Assembly (NCBI RefSeq): GCF_000341285.1
Contig: NW_005178434.1
Coordinates: forward strand, 105,964-169,963
Reading direction: 5' to 3'
Length of the DNA: 64,000 nt
DNA from: Galdieria sulphuraria
Taxonomy: Eukaryota > Rhodophyta > Bangiophyceae > Galdieriales > Galdieriaceae
Both the position numbers and the translations under genes were made by a program. Positions 1 to 11,077 of the stretch are shown one piece after another. The stretch's first letter is position 1. Each line of letters begins with the position of its first letter. The notes beneath the pieces are model-generated. The model saw only the letters and a program-made list of their open reading frames with translations, did no database searches and was not told the origin of the DNA.

Positions 1-294
1 TACGAGTCTTCGGGTGGAGCTAATAGAGGAAGGCGTGTTTTACTACGCTCAATATATGGTGAGAACTTTACCCAGTTAAACGGTTGGTTAAGAACCGTCA
101 CCCCACACCAGGTACACTCCCAAGATTCGGCCAAATTTAGCTTTTTTTTTCCACCAGCAAGCAGCAATTTTTTTCATTTCCTCAGCCAATGGATTCGAGA
201 AATTTCTCTGATTTGTCCAAATGCGCCGTCATCATACAAAGAGACCGAGGGTGCCATGAGAAAACAAGATATGTGCCAAGGAAGGATCTTCTAG
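1..294 (+). CDS. Possible 3' end of a gene cut by the window edge
   Basis: Frame 1 stays open from the first base to a TAG at 292-294, giving about 97 codons with no stop. I do not recognise the protein. It starts basic (RGRRVLLR) and has a Phe-rich middle. A CAG/GTAC junction near base 111 could be a splice donor, so even the end is uncertain. An open frame this long is mildly unusual in such AT-rich DNA, but chance cannot be excluded. The rest of the gene, if real, lies left of the window. Confidence 0.25.
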   Translation, partial: YESSGGANRGRRVLLRSIYGENFTQLNGWLRTVTPHQVHSQDSAKFSFFFPPASSNFFHFLSQWIREISLICPNAPSSYKETEGAMRKQDMCQGRIF

Positions 295-731
295 TAGTTT
301 GGGAATAAAAATCTTTTTTGGTGAAGTTGTTTATTAAAATGTTTTGTACATTCTAACAAACAACCTCTTTTTTATTTTTTAGTAGTTGAACAGTTACAAT
401 TTTACACCAAGGGTATGCCACCTATTTTTGTTACCGTCAAGAGCATACGTTGGTTGAAGAAAAGAGCCTTCCGTTGTGAAGACACTAGAGATGCAAAATA
501 GAACCCTATTAGGAGTCCCCCCTATCCATTTGCAGAAACTTCAACACACACAGACACACAAAAGACACAAAGAGAAACACAACTGACTCACAAGAAACAC
601 AAACCATCACAAACACTTACACACACAAATATATATGTATATGTATATGCGTATACATACATAGAGTTACATACATATTCATGTGCATGTTATGATGGGC
701 GCTGTACACTACGTCTTCTTCAACAAAAACT
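295..731. other. Non-coding stretch with AC-rich and AT-rich simple repeats
   Basis: No gene is seen here. Bases about 543-630 are strongly A/C biased with many CACA runs, and about 628-665 is an imperfect TA/TG repeat. The stretch follows the stop codon of the minus-strand helicase gene, so it probably holds that gene's 3' UTR and terminator. Confidence 0.6.
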
Positions 732-2222
732 TCATTCACAATAAAGGCTCTTGTCCACATGCGCAGGAAAGGGTGCGATCTCCGTAGCCAATTCTTGCTC
801 TATCTTATATAGATTCAATCGGTCGTCATGAGTAATCATGCTAATTGCAAGTCCTCTGTGACCAAATCTTCCTGAACGTCCAACACGATGCAGATAGGTT
901 TCACTGTTCTTCGGAAAATCAAAGTTGATTACGACATTAACCGCTTGGATATCTATGCCTCTTGTAAAAAGGTCGGAACAAACCAAATTACGACAGGCAC
1001 CATTCCTAAAATCATGGAAAACACGGTTTCGATCCTCTTGTGCCATACGAGCATGAACATAAAAACATGAATAACCTAATTCGGTTATCTTCTTAGCTAG
1101 CAACTTTACACGATTAACTGAATTGCAAAATATTATCGATTGATTGATCTGCAACTTTGAAAATATTGCATTCAAGCAAGCAACTTTCTTGTTTTCTTCA
1201 ACATAAGCATAATATTGTGTTACTCCTTTCAATGTCAGTTCGTCCATCAAATTGAGTTCATAAGGTTTCCGCTGAAATCGGTCACGAAAAGCTTTCACAG
1301 TAATTGGAAAAGTGGCCGAAAACAGCATCAGTTGACGATTGGTTGGCAGAAATCTTTCAATCAACCGTTCCAAAACTGAAGTAAATTCCATAGAAAGCAA
1401 TTTGTCGGCTTCATCCAATACCACCATCTTGCACTCGTTGAGTTTACATACTCCCCGTTCAGCCAAGTCCAATACTCTACCAGGTGTTGCCACGAGTATG
1501 TGAACTGGATTATAAAGTCTTAGTATATCGTCTCTTAATGACGTTCCTCCAGTTGAAGACATAACTTGAAGTTGATCAATTCTTTTCCCTAGTTGCTTAC
1601 ATACGTGAGCTGTTTGTAAAGCTAGTTCTCGAGTGGGAACCAACACGAGGGCTTGAATACTATTTCTCTTGGGGTCCACTCGTTCTAAGACGGGAATCAA
1701 ATAAGCTGCTGTTTTGCCTGTTCCATTTTTGGCTCTTGCTAAAATATCTCTCCCCGCTAAGGCCACAGGAATTGCTTCTTCCTGTATGGGACTTGGCTTC
1801 TCAAAGCCCATTTCAAAGATACCCATCAACAGCTCCCTCTTCAGATAATAGTCTTCAAAATCGTTTCCCTTGGTTGCAGTTACGTCCTCTGTCTTAAACC
1901 TTGCGTCTTTTGGAGGTAACTGAAGTGCACTTTTCCAGTCTTGGGTGGAAAGTTGAGGTTGCGTACTATTGGGGGTTGAGCCCGAAGCATAAATGGGTTG
2001 AGACTCTAAGCTATTCTTTTTCAGATATGCTTGTTGACTGTTAGTTTCCGGTGTGGCACGAAATCTTTGCTGACTATGGTTGCTCCAATTGGAAGAAGCC
2101 GAGTATCTCCCGTTTCCTCTATGAACTGCTTGGTTATAGTTGTTGCCCTCTTGTTGCGAGGTGTTGCGGAGAACTGAAGAATATAGTTTCTGGGAGTTGG
2201 ACTGTGCCACGCTTTGACTCAT
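732..2222 (-). CDS. DHH1: DEAD-box RNA helicase, DDX6/Dhh1 type
   Basis: A 496-residue single-exon protein of the DDX6/Dhh1/Me31B family. These are ATP-dependent helicases that promote decapping and translational repression of mRNA in P-bodies. Residues 1-110 are a Gln/Asn/Ser-rich, probably disordered tail. The Q-motif region precedes Walker A (AKNGTGKT, about 164-171), [13 protein letters not shown] (270-273), SAT (302-304) and a C-terminal HRVGRSGR. The AKNGTGKT form and the C-terminal helicase sequence around [17 protein letters not shown] separate it from eIF4A-like paralogues. The start is the first ATG of the frame. The gene lies in the same orientation as the aminopeptidase that ends 198 bases upstream of its start. 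The family call is secure; the exact length of the N-terminal tail is less so. Confidence 0.96.
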   Translation of the reverse strand: MSQSVAQSNSQKLYSSVLRNTSQQEGNNYNQAVHRGNGRYSASSNWSNHSQQRFRATPETNSQQAYLKKNSLESQPIYASGSTPNSTQPQLSTQDWKSALQLPPKDARFKTEDVTATKGNDFEDYYLKRELLMGIFEMGFEKPSPIQEEAIPVALAGRDILARAKNGTGKTAAYLIPVLERVDPKRNSIQALVLVPTRELALQTAHVCKQLGKRIDQLQVMSSTGGTSLRDDILRLYNPVHILVATPGRVLDLAERGVCKLNECKMVVLDEADKLLSMEFTSVLERLIERFLPTNRQLMLFSATFPITVKAFRDRFQRKPYELNLMDELTLKGVTQYYAYVEENKKVACLNAIFSKLQINQSIIFCNSVNRVKLLAKKITELGYSCFYVHARMAQEDRNRVFHDFRNGACRNLVCSDLFTRGIDIQAVNVVINFDFPKNSETYLHRVGRSGRFGHRGLAISMITHDDRLNLYKIEQELATEIAPFPAHVDKSLYCE

Positions 2223-2419
2223 TGCTGATTCAAGTATTCTAACTTAATATTCACAAACACTTTTCGACGACGTTTACGGCGCGCTTCCCCACCCAATGCA
2301 ATGCTCTTTTGGATAATAAAAAAATAATATTCAAGATGGACTTGAATGGGGAAAATTCGAAGCTTTTGTAGTGTCCACACTCAGGCATTAGCATCACTAA
2401 ATGGTCGCCTTTTTATACT

Positions 2420-5400
2420 TTATTCAATCAACTTCCCCACTACTTCAGAAACATCTCTTGACAAATTGTTTCTAGAAAACAGAAGATTCAGTTGTTCTTT
2501 CACATGGGAGCGCAAGTTAGGTTCCAACTCTCGCCAGATAGTGAAAGAAGTGGCAATTCTAGCAGCTACTTGAGGATTGATTTTGTCCAGTTTGCGTATT
2601 TGATCAGCAACAAACTTATATCCACTTCCATCAGCCAAGTGGAAAGCATATGGATTCTGTAATGCATATCCACCAATTAATGCATATACATTATTGGGGT
2701 TCTTGATATCGAATGATTTGTGTTCCAAAAGGTTTTGAACCCTAGAAAGTGTATCTTTGCTAGGAACAAGCGCTTGAACACGAAACCATTTGTCCAAAAC
2801 TAGAGCATAATAGATGAACAAAACTCAAAACGCAAACATTTTTTGCATACCTAAATATTCATGTTCCCATTTTCGATAGAACTCTGCCAATGCCATTTCG
2901 CCTTCTTCCTTTCCATATATCGACAAAATATTCAAACAAGCCAAAGCATCGGTCATATTATTTGCTTTTCTGAAGTGTTTGAGAGCTAAGCTCACGGCCG
3001 TTGGATCCTGAGAACAACAAAGGTACTCCAAACAAATATTCTTTAAAGCACGCTTTCCTCGGGATTCCGCATCTAAACGGTATTCACCTTCCAGTTCTCT
3101 TTCCAATCTTTGGAGAACTGACCAAAAGCTCGAGCTCAAACGTGTCGCAAGTTGACGCTTCAAATGAAGACGTGCCAAATGAATATCATCGGGACGAATA
3201 GGCTTCATCCATTGTGCAATGAACAATTCTGATGGAAGTACAAACATTGTTGAACGGAATCGATGTTCTAAACCCTCATCCAAAAGAGTCATTCGAAAAG
3301 CTTCAAATACATCATCGGATGGTGACATTTCTAGAGATGCCATAGAGTCAGGATTTAAGGACCCTTGAGGCATTCGTCTCACGATATCCAAAATGTACCG
3401 AAGTGTCACAGTTTGTGCAGCATCCCAACGGTTAAACTCATCCTTGTCTTTGGCCATTAAAAAAGTCAAATCATCTGAAGGTTGATCATGTTTCCATGCG
3501 AACCTTACAGGAGCAGAAAAACCTCGAAGCATAGAAAGTCTACTTCCTGGTGGCACGTGATAAAAAGAGAAAGTTTGCTTGGATTCTTTCATATTAAGGA
3601 CTTTAGATTCCACGGCGCTTCCATCTCCAACGTCAACCATAACAGGAATTCCATCTCTATCTAGAATTCCCATCTTTATAGGAATGAGCATGGGTTCCTT
3701 GACAGGTTGTTCTTCTGTAGGAGGTAAATATTGTTCAAGATGTAAGTGCAACGTGGATTGGGAAGCATCATATTCTGTAGAAGCACACAGTTGAGGAGTG
3801 CCTGCCTGAGAATACCATAAACGAAATGGAGTCAAATCCACATGTGGGTTGGCATCTTGATGAGCAGCTAACCAATCGTCACACGTTACTGCCATTCCAT
3901 CATATCTATCAAAATACAAGTCACACCCCTAAACAAAAAAAATATGAGAGAGAGTGTGTGTATATTTCATTGAGTTGAATAACAAAATATACCTTACGGA
4001 AACCTTCAGGGCCCACAAGATTGCGTAACATTCGAATTACTTCTGCTCCCTTTTCGTATATTGTTACTGTATAAAAGTTGTTAATTTCTATATAGCTTTC
4101 AGGACGAACGGGGTGTGCCATAGGACCAGCATCTTGAGGAAATTGCGTAGTACGTAACCTCATCACATCTGAAATTCTTTTTACAGTACGATTGGTCATA
4201 TCGGCACTAAATTCTTGTTCTCGGAAGACTGTTAATCCTTCTTTCAATGACAGCTGAAACCAGTCGCGAAGAGTAACCCGATTGCCTGTCCAATTATGAA
4301 AGTATTCATGAGCAACTACTGCCTGAATAGCTTCAAAATCAGAATCCGTTGCAGTTTCTGGATTCGCTAATACATATTTAGAATTGAAAATATTCAAACT
4401 TTTGTTTTCCATAGCACCCATACTAAAGTCATCCACAGCAACGATATTGAAAGTATTCAAGTCATATTCTCGACCATATTGTTCTTCGTCCCATTTCATC
4501 GCTTGTTTTAAACAGTCCATAGCAAACGTCGCTTTGGGTAAATTGCCTTGTTGAACATAAATACAAAGTTTCACCCTTTTTCCTGACATAGTCACAAACC
4601 AATCTTCCAAATAGACCAGTTTACCTGCAACAAGTGCAAACAAATAACAAGGCTTTCGAAATGGATCCTTGTAAACTGCATAATGATAATTTTCATCAGA
4701 ACAGCTACCCGACTCCACACAGTCTCCATTGCTAAGAAGAACAGGATAATCTTGTTTAGAAGCAACCAAAGTGACCTCAAAGATCGACATTACGTCAGGT
4801 CTATCCGGAAAAAATGTGATTCTACGAAAACCTTCTGCCTCACACTGTGTAAAGAAATTGCTCTTTGATAAATATAAACCCATCAAGGCAGTGTTCTTGG
4901 AAGGATTAAGGCTCACTTGAAATTCCACTAATGCTCCTTTTCCAGAACCGTCTATGTTTTTGACTATCAAGTGCGCCTTGGAAAGGTCGTAATCCTCTCC
5001 TTCTTCCAGCAACCTCCCATCAACTTTCAAAGAGTTGGGAACGAGTTCGATTACTTCCCTATCACCGTCGAGGTGAAAATGGGCACGGTCGCAGTTACCA
5101 TATGCATCCGTATTAAAACGAATGTGAAGTTTAGTCAAAACTCTTGTGTCAGAAGGATCCAAAATGAACTTGAGTTTTACTTGGTCTACCAAAAACTCGG
5201 GAGGTTTGTAGTCTTGGCGCCTCTTGACTCGTGTTCCTTCTACTCTTTCCAACGACTGAGAAGTAGTTGATGAAGCACTACAAATCAATCTTTTCTTTAA
5301 GTGTATATTATTGAATTGTTTCCAACGCTGCCAAAAAGTGGTTATTCTTCCACGTAACAAGTTGAACGAAAAATCTGTCTTTGAAAGTGCTCTTGTTCCG

Positions 5401-5498
5401 GTCGATTGTTTCCAAGAATTACAAAAACTATAGCTTCTCCATATATTTACTTTCAACAAAGGACTAACCAACCAGGAAACTTGACCACCACAAACCAT
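2420..5498 (-). CDS. M1 metallo-aminopeptidase (PepN type), organelle-targeted
   Basis: Three exons: 3993-5498, 2851-3928 and 2420-2799, with introns of 64 and 51 bases, give 987 residues. It is a PepN-type M1 zinc aminopeptidase that removes N-terminal residues from peptides. The substrate-binding GAMEN motif is at about 361-365. The zinc site HEYFH is at 397-401, with the third ligand Glu at 420 (HExxH-18-E). The first splice joins GFRK to GCDLYF, a junction conserved in bacterial PepN. The C-terminal VLDKW region is also conserved. About 95 N-terminal residues precede the homologous part and are rich in Ser, Arg and Trp without acidic residues at first, consistent with a plastid or mitochondrial transit peptide (inferred). 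The first intron contains short GA and GT repeats. Confidence 0.93.
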
Positions 5499-5676
5499 TC
5501 GTATCGCCTTGTCTCTTTCAACAATCGCTAATAATTCTCATTCCAAATAAATTTTTTGTTACATATTGGCAGAAGAATATATTCTCTCTTGTAAAGTAGC
5601 GTCCTTTTTGGCTTGTTTCATAGTAAGATACGCACTAGATCCTTTCAGTGGTTTGAAAACTTCTAATATTCACAAC

Positions 5677-6330
5677 CTACCGATAAATACTGTATGCTGT
5701 TAATACCAATACCAAAGCCCCCAACGCTACCAATAACCATAAGACAATATGAGTTCCACTGCTTTCCGGTTCAGATTCTATATAGCTAACGAACCAAACA
5801 TAGTCTATATAGAAGCAAGTCTCTCCTAAGAAGTAGATGATCCAGGCGATAAATCTTCCAGTTGCCAAGTCTGATTTTTCCTTTAAACTGGATACAAAAA
5901 GAAAACGTATGTCTGCAGCTTCAATTAGGGCCACTCCTATGATAAGTAGTGCTACAGCAAAACCATAGATTACCTTTGTGGTCGCAAACCAAGAACTCTT
6001 TCCGTATTTGGAATATACCCACCCAAAGATGGCAGCTATTAAGACTGTTATCACGAAATCAAGTATGGCGAAAGTTATAACATAACAATGTTTTCTTCTG
6101 GTTTGTGAAGTTGAAGATTGGTGGACAGTTGAAGGAGGGACGGAAGAAGGAGGAGGAACGACACTGGACACGTTTGCTCCCCAAGTAGTGTTATAGTAAT
6201 AAGTTTCGTCACTAGGACTAACGTAGGAGACATTTCTTGCTGCGACAGGAATGGAACTTGGAGTGTTTTGGGAACGAGAATCTTGTCTAGTTCCAGGAAT
6301 GACTCTATTACTTTGTGGGTAGGAATACAT
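5677..6330 (-). CDS. Membrane protein with four predicted helices, function unknown
   Basis: A 217-residue protein I do not recognise. Residues 1-80 are polar, Ser/Pro-rich and probably cytosolic. Four hydrophobic segments follow at about 81-105, 118-143, 157-182 and 193-214. The layout resembles small tetraspan proteins of endomembranes, but no family motif is visible. As drawn, it ends in the stop TAG at 5677. That TAG sits inside a possible GT-AG intron (5635-5680): skipping it adds about 24 residues and ends at 5559. Both versions are plausible. It lies in the same orientation as the aminopeptidase gene and divergently from the Rossmann-fold gene. Confidence 0.75.
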   Translation of the reverse strand: MYSYPQSNRVIPGTRQDSRSQNTPSSIPVAARNVSYVSPSDETYYYNTTWGANVSSVVPPPSSVPPSTVHQSSTSQTRRKHCYVITFAILDFVITVLIAAIFGWVYSKYGKSSWFATTKVIYGFAVALLIIGVALIEAADIRFLFVSSLKEKSDLATGRFIAWIIYFLGETCFYIDYVWFVSYIESEPESSGTHIVLWLLVALGALVLVLTAYSIYR

Positions 6331-6646
6331 CGAGAACTAGTATGGTTGTATTTCCAAGAGCAACGAGTCATCAATATGAAAATCTTTTCCAAATTATAAT
6401 CAAATTGCCACGTATATATTTGAAAGGACTCCGTTTTGCTTGGTTCTTCGAAAGAGAACAACGATAGAAATTTCTAGTTGCAACATGTGAAGAAACCACT
6501 TTAACAGGTCAACAACAGATATTCCAAGTACTTTTCATTTGTAGTTTAACGAATGATTCTAGTGGGATAAAGTAAGCAACTGGTTGAATGCCTCCCTGTA
6601 GATAGGAATTGCTATTTATAGTAGTATTTGTATTATTTGGCATCGG
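6331..6646. promoter_or_regulatory. Divergent promoter region
   Basis: These 316 bases separate the start codons of the membrane protein (minus) and the Rossmann-fold protein (plus). No gene is seen. It must hold both promoters and 5' UTRs; I see no recognisable core element. Confidence 0.5.
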
Positions 6647-7663
6647 ATGCGGGATAGACGTCAATCTCAAGGATTGAGCTGGTTATTCGTGCCTTTACTA
6701 GCTGAATATTCTTACTTGAATAGAGTACGCAGGAAAAGTGGGTTTAACTGCAGTACTCTTCATCTCAAGTTTCGAAGGTTGAGGTTCCACGTGAACGTTT
6801 CCAAGATGGAAGCTGCTGGTTCTCGAGACACAAGTTTACTCATTATTGGCGCTGGAGAATTGGGGAAGAGAATTGCGTTTCAGTGGAAAAGTAGATTCGC
6901 AAGTCAAAGTAGAGTAGTAGGAGAAACGCGTACTTCTAGGAACCATTCGGAACTGAACCAGATGGGTGTGGAGCCTCGTCTTCGCCAGGACCCTCAACCA
7001 GAGCCATTTTCTTACGTAGTCTTCTGTGCAAGTCCAAGAGGTAACTCTAGTTACGTAGATGAAGTGAGAAGAGCAATATCTTTGTGGAAGGGAGACGGTA
7101 ATTTTGTATTTACTTCCAGTGGTTCGGTCTATCAACAGAATAATGGTGAGATGGTTGATGAACGGACTGCCACTGCAAGTGTTCAAGATTCGAATGCTTC
7201 TTCTCAAGCTCTGTTAATTGCTTGTGAGAATGAAGTTCTTCAATCTGGAGGTAACGTAATTCGTCTGGCTGGTCTATACAGCAAAGAACGTGGTGCACAC
7301 GCGTATTGGTTACGTACGGGTCAAGTGAAAGGCAATCCAACGGCGCTAGTTAATCTGATCCATTATGATGATGCTGCAAATTTAGTTATTTGTGTGCTTT
7401 GTCGCCAAGACTTGCGCAGTGAGATATTATTGGGTTGTGATAGTCATCCTATTTCTAAACAGGATATTTGTCGATGGGGACAAAAGTTGGATATTTACAG
7501 AAATCTACCATTCCCTAGTTTTGTAGACAATCACGATAGTGGTAAAGGGAAAATTTATAACAATACTTTTACTAGAACAACTCTTTCTGAATGGAGTTGC
7601 AAATACAAGTCATTTGAAGATTTTGTTGTTCAACAAAATTCATCGTCAGTTGGTAACAAATGA
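6647..7663 (+). CDS. Rossmann-fold NAD(P)-binding epimerase/dehydratase-like protein
   Basis: A 338-residue single-exon protein. A dinucleotide-binding loop (LIIGAGELGKRIAFQW) lies at about 61-76, followed by VFTSSGSVYQ near 155, where extended short-chain dehydrogenases place their active-site Ser. RLAGLYSKERGAHAYWL and LVNLIHYDDAANLV match the YeeZ-like NAD-dependent epimerase family found in cyanobacteria and plants. The substrate cannot be told, and the classical YxxxK pair is not obvious. The first 53 residues are basic and hydrophobic and may be a targeting peptide; Met54 (base 6806) is an alternative start immediately before the conserved part. The frame ends before the RRN3 gene on the same strand. 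Confidence 0.8.
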   Translation: MRDRRQSQGLSWLFVPLLAEYSYLNRVRRKSGFNCSTLHLKFRRLRFHVNVSKMEAAGSRDTSLLIIGAGELGKRIAFQWKSRFASQSRVVGETRTSRNHSELNQMGVEPRLRQDPQPEPFSYVVFCASPRGNSSYVDEVRRAISLWKGDGNFVFTSSGSVYQQNNGEMVDERTATASVQDSNASSQALLIACENEVLQSGGNVIRLAGLYSKERGAHAYWLRTGQVKGNPTALVNLIHYDDAANLVICVLCRQDLRSEILLGCDSHPISKQDICRWGQKLDIYRNLPFPSFVDNHDSGKGKIYNNTFTRTTLSEWSCKYKSFEDFVVQQNSSSVGNK

Positions 7664-7854
7664 AACGACCGAAGGTTTATACTCTTCAAGTATTATTCTC
7701 CACTGCGTTGTTTCGGTAGAAGAAATGGTTTGTTTTATCTATTTCTTGAGCTTTTGTTTATTCTCTTTGTCTATAGACAGCTTTTTCCATTTCAGAATAA
7801 TTGCTTATTCAGTCTCTTCTCTGATTGGGGAAGATTGACGTAAAGAGGACGATT

Positions 7855-9631
7855 ATGGATGAAAGCCGTCAACCGGAAGACGTGGACGATGAGTCACAAA
7901 AGCTTCTCTCCTGTATAGAAGCCAAAAGAAAGGTACCTTAACGGTTAATACTAGTATTCTTCTCTCAAACTGGAATAGGGTGACCCCGTTGCCTATTTTC
8001 AATTTCTTCATCAGCTGGGAGCGAGTCAAGGTGATTCGCTTTCACATAAGATACTAGCAGTTACCAAAAACGCTACAAAGTTACAATCTGACTTGGATGA
8101 GCTGGTATTTCAGTGTTTGGATTTCGACTGGCTAGCTAATGCATCTTCCGAAGTGGCGCTTGCTTCTTTCACTAACTTTGTATTAACCGTTACCAGTCTC
8201 CATGTACACTATGTAGAACCTGTCATTGCTTCCTTAACCAAGACTATTGTTTGTAAAGACTTTTCCCAAGTCCAGTCTTCAGCAGTGGAAAAACAAACCT
8301 TTAAGGAAAGCGAGTGCTTGAGCGAGATATATCACCAACAGACTTCTCATCTGTTATCACGATTGCTGCAGTTGTTGCAACTCGTGGTCGACTGTTACCC
8401 TACTTCTTCTCATATCGTCTATCGCAGTATTCATGTACACGCTCCTCACAAATTAAGGAGTGTAGTTGATCAAAGGACTTTTATCTATGGAGCTCTGTTG
8501 TTGAGCAAGACCTTCCCGGATATACGACAAGCTGTAGTGTTTCTTATTGTAGAAAAATTGGTGGAAGTGGATACGGAGGCTTCACAAGTACTAAGAAAGG
8601 GAAGATATCCACCTCTGTCGGAGTCTGTCGTTGAAGAGTTGGAAACAAAGGAAATTGCAGATATGGTCAACAAATTGGACAAGTTGATGGAACAAGTATT
8701 ATTATTTATTCATCATTTGGACAGTCCCAGTGAAATACAATCTTATCTTTCATACTTTATGGACTCATTTATCAATCTCGTTCTACCATTGCTGTATCTA
8801 CGATTTACACCATTTCTATTCTGTATCATTTATGGTTCCTCTGTAGAAAAAACTCAAGACCTTCTCTGGCAACTTTGGTTTATTTTTACAAATGGAAAGA
8901 ATTTTGAAGAAACTCGAATATTCAGTATCAAGTATTGTAGTTTTATGCTTTCACATTTACGAATTGTGAAACGTGAAACGATGATTCAATGGTTATCAAT
9001 GGCTGTCTCTTGGCTTCATGATTATTTGGAACTACATGAGCAAAGTGATTCCTATCTTTTTCAAGCAGAAGAAGAGCAGATGCCCATTTCAGGCTCTTGG
9101 AGAAGCGATAGTGAGAGCATTGATGGTGATTGGTTAGCCGAAGAGAATATTCTATTGGACTCTTTGAGCTCTTCTAAAAGGACGAACTTGTATTCGATGG
9201 ATTTGGCACATCGACTGTTTTATTGTACACTCGATGCAGTAATTTATGTATTGTTAAGCAGAGGTCATTCTTTGTTATCTTCTGAACAAAACATGCGAAT
9301 ACCCAGTCTTGAAGGTAACCTTATTGAGAAACTTCGTTCCTTTCGTTTGGCGAGAATTTTGCGTTCATCTCTTTGTCCTTTATTGTTCCTTCCTCATGAA
9401 CAAGGTCGAAGATTTATTTATTGGGCTTTCTCATTGCGACTTTTTGATTGTAGGGATCTACTTGATAGGACATCAGATAAGACAACATTAGACTCGTGGA
9501 TGAAAGAAGAAAGTTGCTTATCCATGATACCTTTTGATATGTTGGAGAATTGTGGAAAGTGGTTATCAGAGCTTGTTAGAAAGCCAGATGACTTTGTGGA
9601 TGATGATGACGACTTTTCAGAAGATGAATAA
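7855..9631 (+). CDS. RRN3: RNA polymerase I initiation factor RRN3 (TIF-IA)
   Basis: Two exons, 7855-7932 and 7979-9631, with a 46-base intron, give 576 residues. RRN3 bridges RNA polymerase I to core factor at the rDNA promoter and is the growth-controlled step in rRNA synthesis. The match runs through the HEAT-repeat body: VVDCYPTSS, VVFLIVEKLVEVD, NKLDKLMEQVLLFI and LSMAVSWLHDYLEL align in order with the human and yeast proteins. The acidic tail (DDDDDFSEDE) is also typical. The first exon, of only 26 codons, contains the ATG; without it the frame begins at a TTG, so the splice decides the start. The TAF1B/Rrn7-like partner is encoded at 43.9-45.4 kb. Confidence 0.9.
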
Positions 9632-9697
9632 AGTTAGTTGGTACAACAAGGTTATAGAGGCAACATTTGGCATGTCTTGATTGTCAGACATTGTACA

Positions 9698-9723
9698 ATA
9701 TATATATATATATATATATATAT
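9698..9723. repeat. (AT)13 microsatellite
   Basis: An uninterrupted AT dinucleotide run in the short gap between RRN3 and LpxK, about 65 bases before the LpxK start codon. Confidence 0.95.
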
Positions 9724-9788
9724 GTTACATAACTTTTCTGCCAAATTAGACAATATTTTTGAACAAGGTTCTCGTTGGTTTGGCTTTT

Positions 9789-11057
9789 ATGTGGCTGTGG
9801 TTTATAAGAAAGAAGAGAGAGTGTTTAAAGTGGTTTTTGGAACGCCAGTTGAAGAGTCCTAAGAACTCAAGTTTCGCTGGTTTCTATAAGCAACCACTTG
9901 TCGAGAACACTCAACAGAGCCTTCACGTTCGAGTGGTTGATTCACTTCTAAGTTTATGCTCTTATCTTTACTTGTTTGGTTTGAAAGTTCATAGAGGCTG
10001 GTATCAATCTGGATTAGTCAAGTCTAGTCAGTTGTACGTGAAAGAACCAAACGGAAGTAAACGACAAATATTCACTTTTGCAGTTGGGAACTATACGTGG
10101 GGTGGCACAGGAAAGACTCCTTTTGTGATGTTTCTTTCTAAACTTTTGGTCTCTAGAGGTTATCAACCTGTGATACTTTCACGTGTAAGTGAGACGTTTT
10201 CTGTTGACTAGAAATATATGTTATGACCATCTATCAAGGGTTATGGTCACAAGGATGAAGCGAAAATGATGATACGACAAGGACTTGCTATTGAAGTCCT
10301 AACGGGTTCAAATAGAGAAGAAGCTTTTCAAAAAGTATTTTCATCGGTCGTATCTTCCTCAACGATGGTAGTTATATTAGACGATGGACTGCAGCATTGG
10401 AGGTTGAAGAGACAAGTCAATGTTTTGATGGTCAATGCAGCTCTTGCATTCGGTGTGAATGGGTACTTTATTCCTCGAGGATCTTTGCGTGAGCCACCAT
10501 GTGAAGCAGCTAGTCGCTCCACATGTATTGTGTTGCATCACTGTAATCAGGTTTCCGATTTCCAGTTGCAACAATTGAAAGCTTGGTTCCAAATGCAGTG
10601 TCCTGAAAAGCCCATTTTGACCAGCTTCATGGTAGTTCGGTCACTTTATTTGATAACTCCACTGAGAAAATTGGATGTTTGTTCTTTAGATATCATTGCA
10701 AACCAGAATGCTGTCGTATGTTGTGGAATAGAATATCCGAGTGGATTTCTTCGAACTGTAATGGATTATTGTCATCCTAAACAAGTAAATATGGAAAGTC
10801 TCGTGGATCATCATTGGTTTGTATTACAAGAACTACTGGAAATAGTGCTTAAATGGAATTCCTACTATGCTTCTTGGAACTTACTCATTACCGAAAAAGA
10901 CTATTATCGCAATGAAGATGTATTTCATCAACTTGTCCAATACAGAGACGTGACAAAGCATGTGCAAGTATACGTTGTACAAGCAGAATTACAAGTCCAC
11001 TCAGGGATACAAACATTGTCAAAGTTGTTGGACGAAATGAGAGATTCTTTCCAATAG
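9789..11057 (+). CDS. lpxK: Tetraacyldisaccharide 4'-kinase (lipid A kinase LpxK)
   Basis: Two exons, 9789-10184 and 10239-11057, joined over a 54-base intron, give 404 residues. LpxK adds the 4'-phosphate to the lipid A disaccharide, the sixth Raetz-pathway step. The family P-loop NYTWGGTGKTP is at about 101-111. The splice rebuilds the conserved SRGYG, and LDDGLQHWRL and FGVNGYFIPRGSLREPP follow. The first in-frame ATG is used: an upstream stop closes the frame. The N-terminus (WLWFIRKKRECLKWF) is hydrophobic and basic and may target mitochondria, where the plant enzyme is placed. Bacterial-type lipid A enzymes are known in plants and red algae, so this is probably an old endosymbiotic gene. 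It ends 20 bases from the convergent lysyl-tRNA synthetase. Confidence 0.92.
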
Positions 11058-11077
11058 GAAGCTAATGTCATATTTAT

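Noticed and set aside
3935-3965. GA/GT dinucleotide patch as a regulatory element
   Set aside because: It lies within the first aminopeptidase intron and is explained as a short microsatellite.
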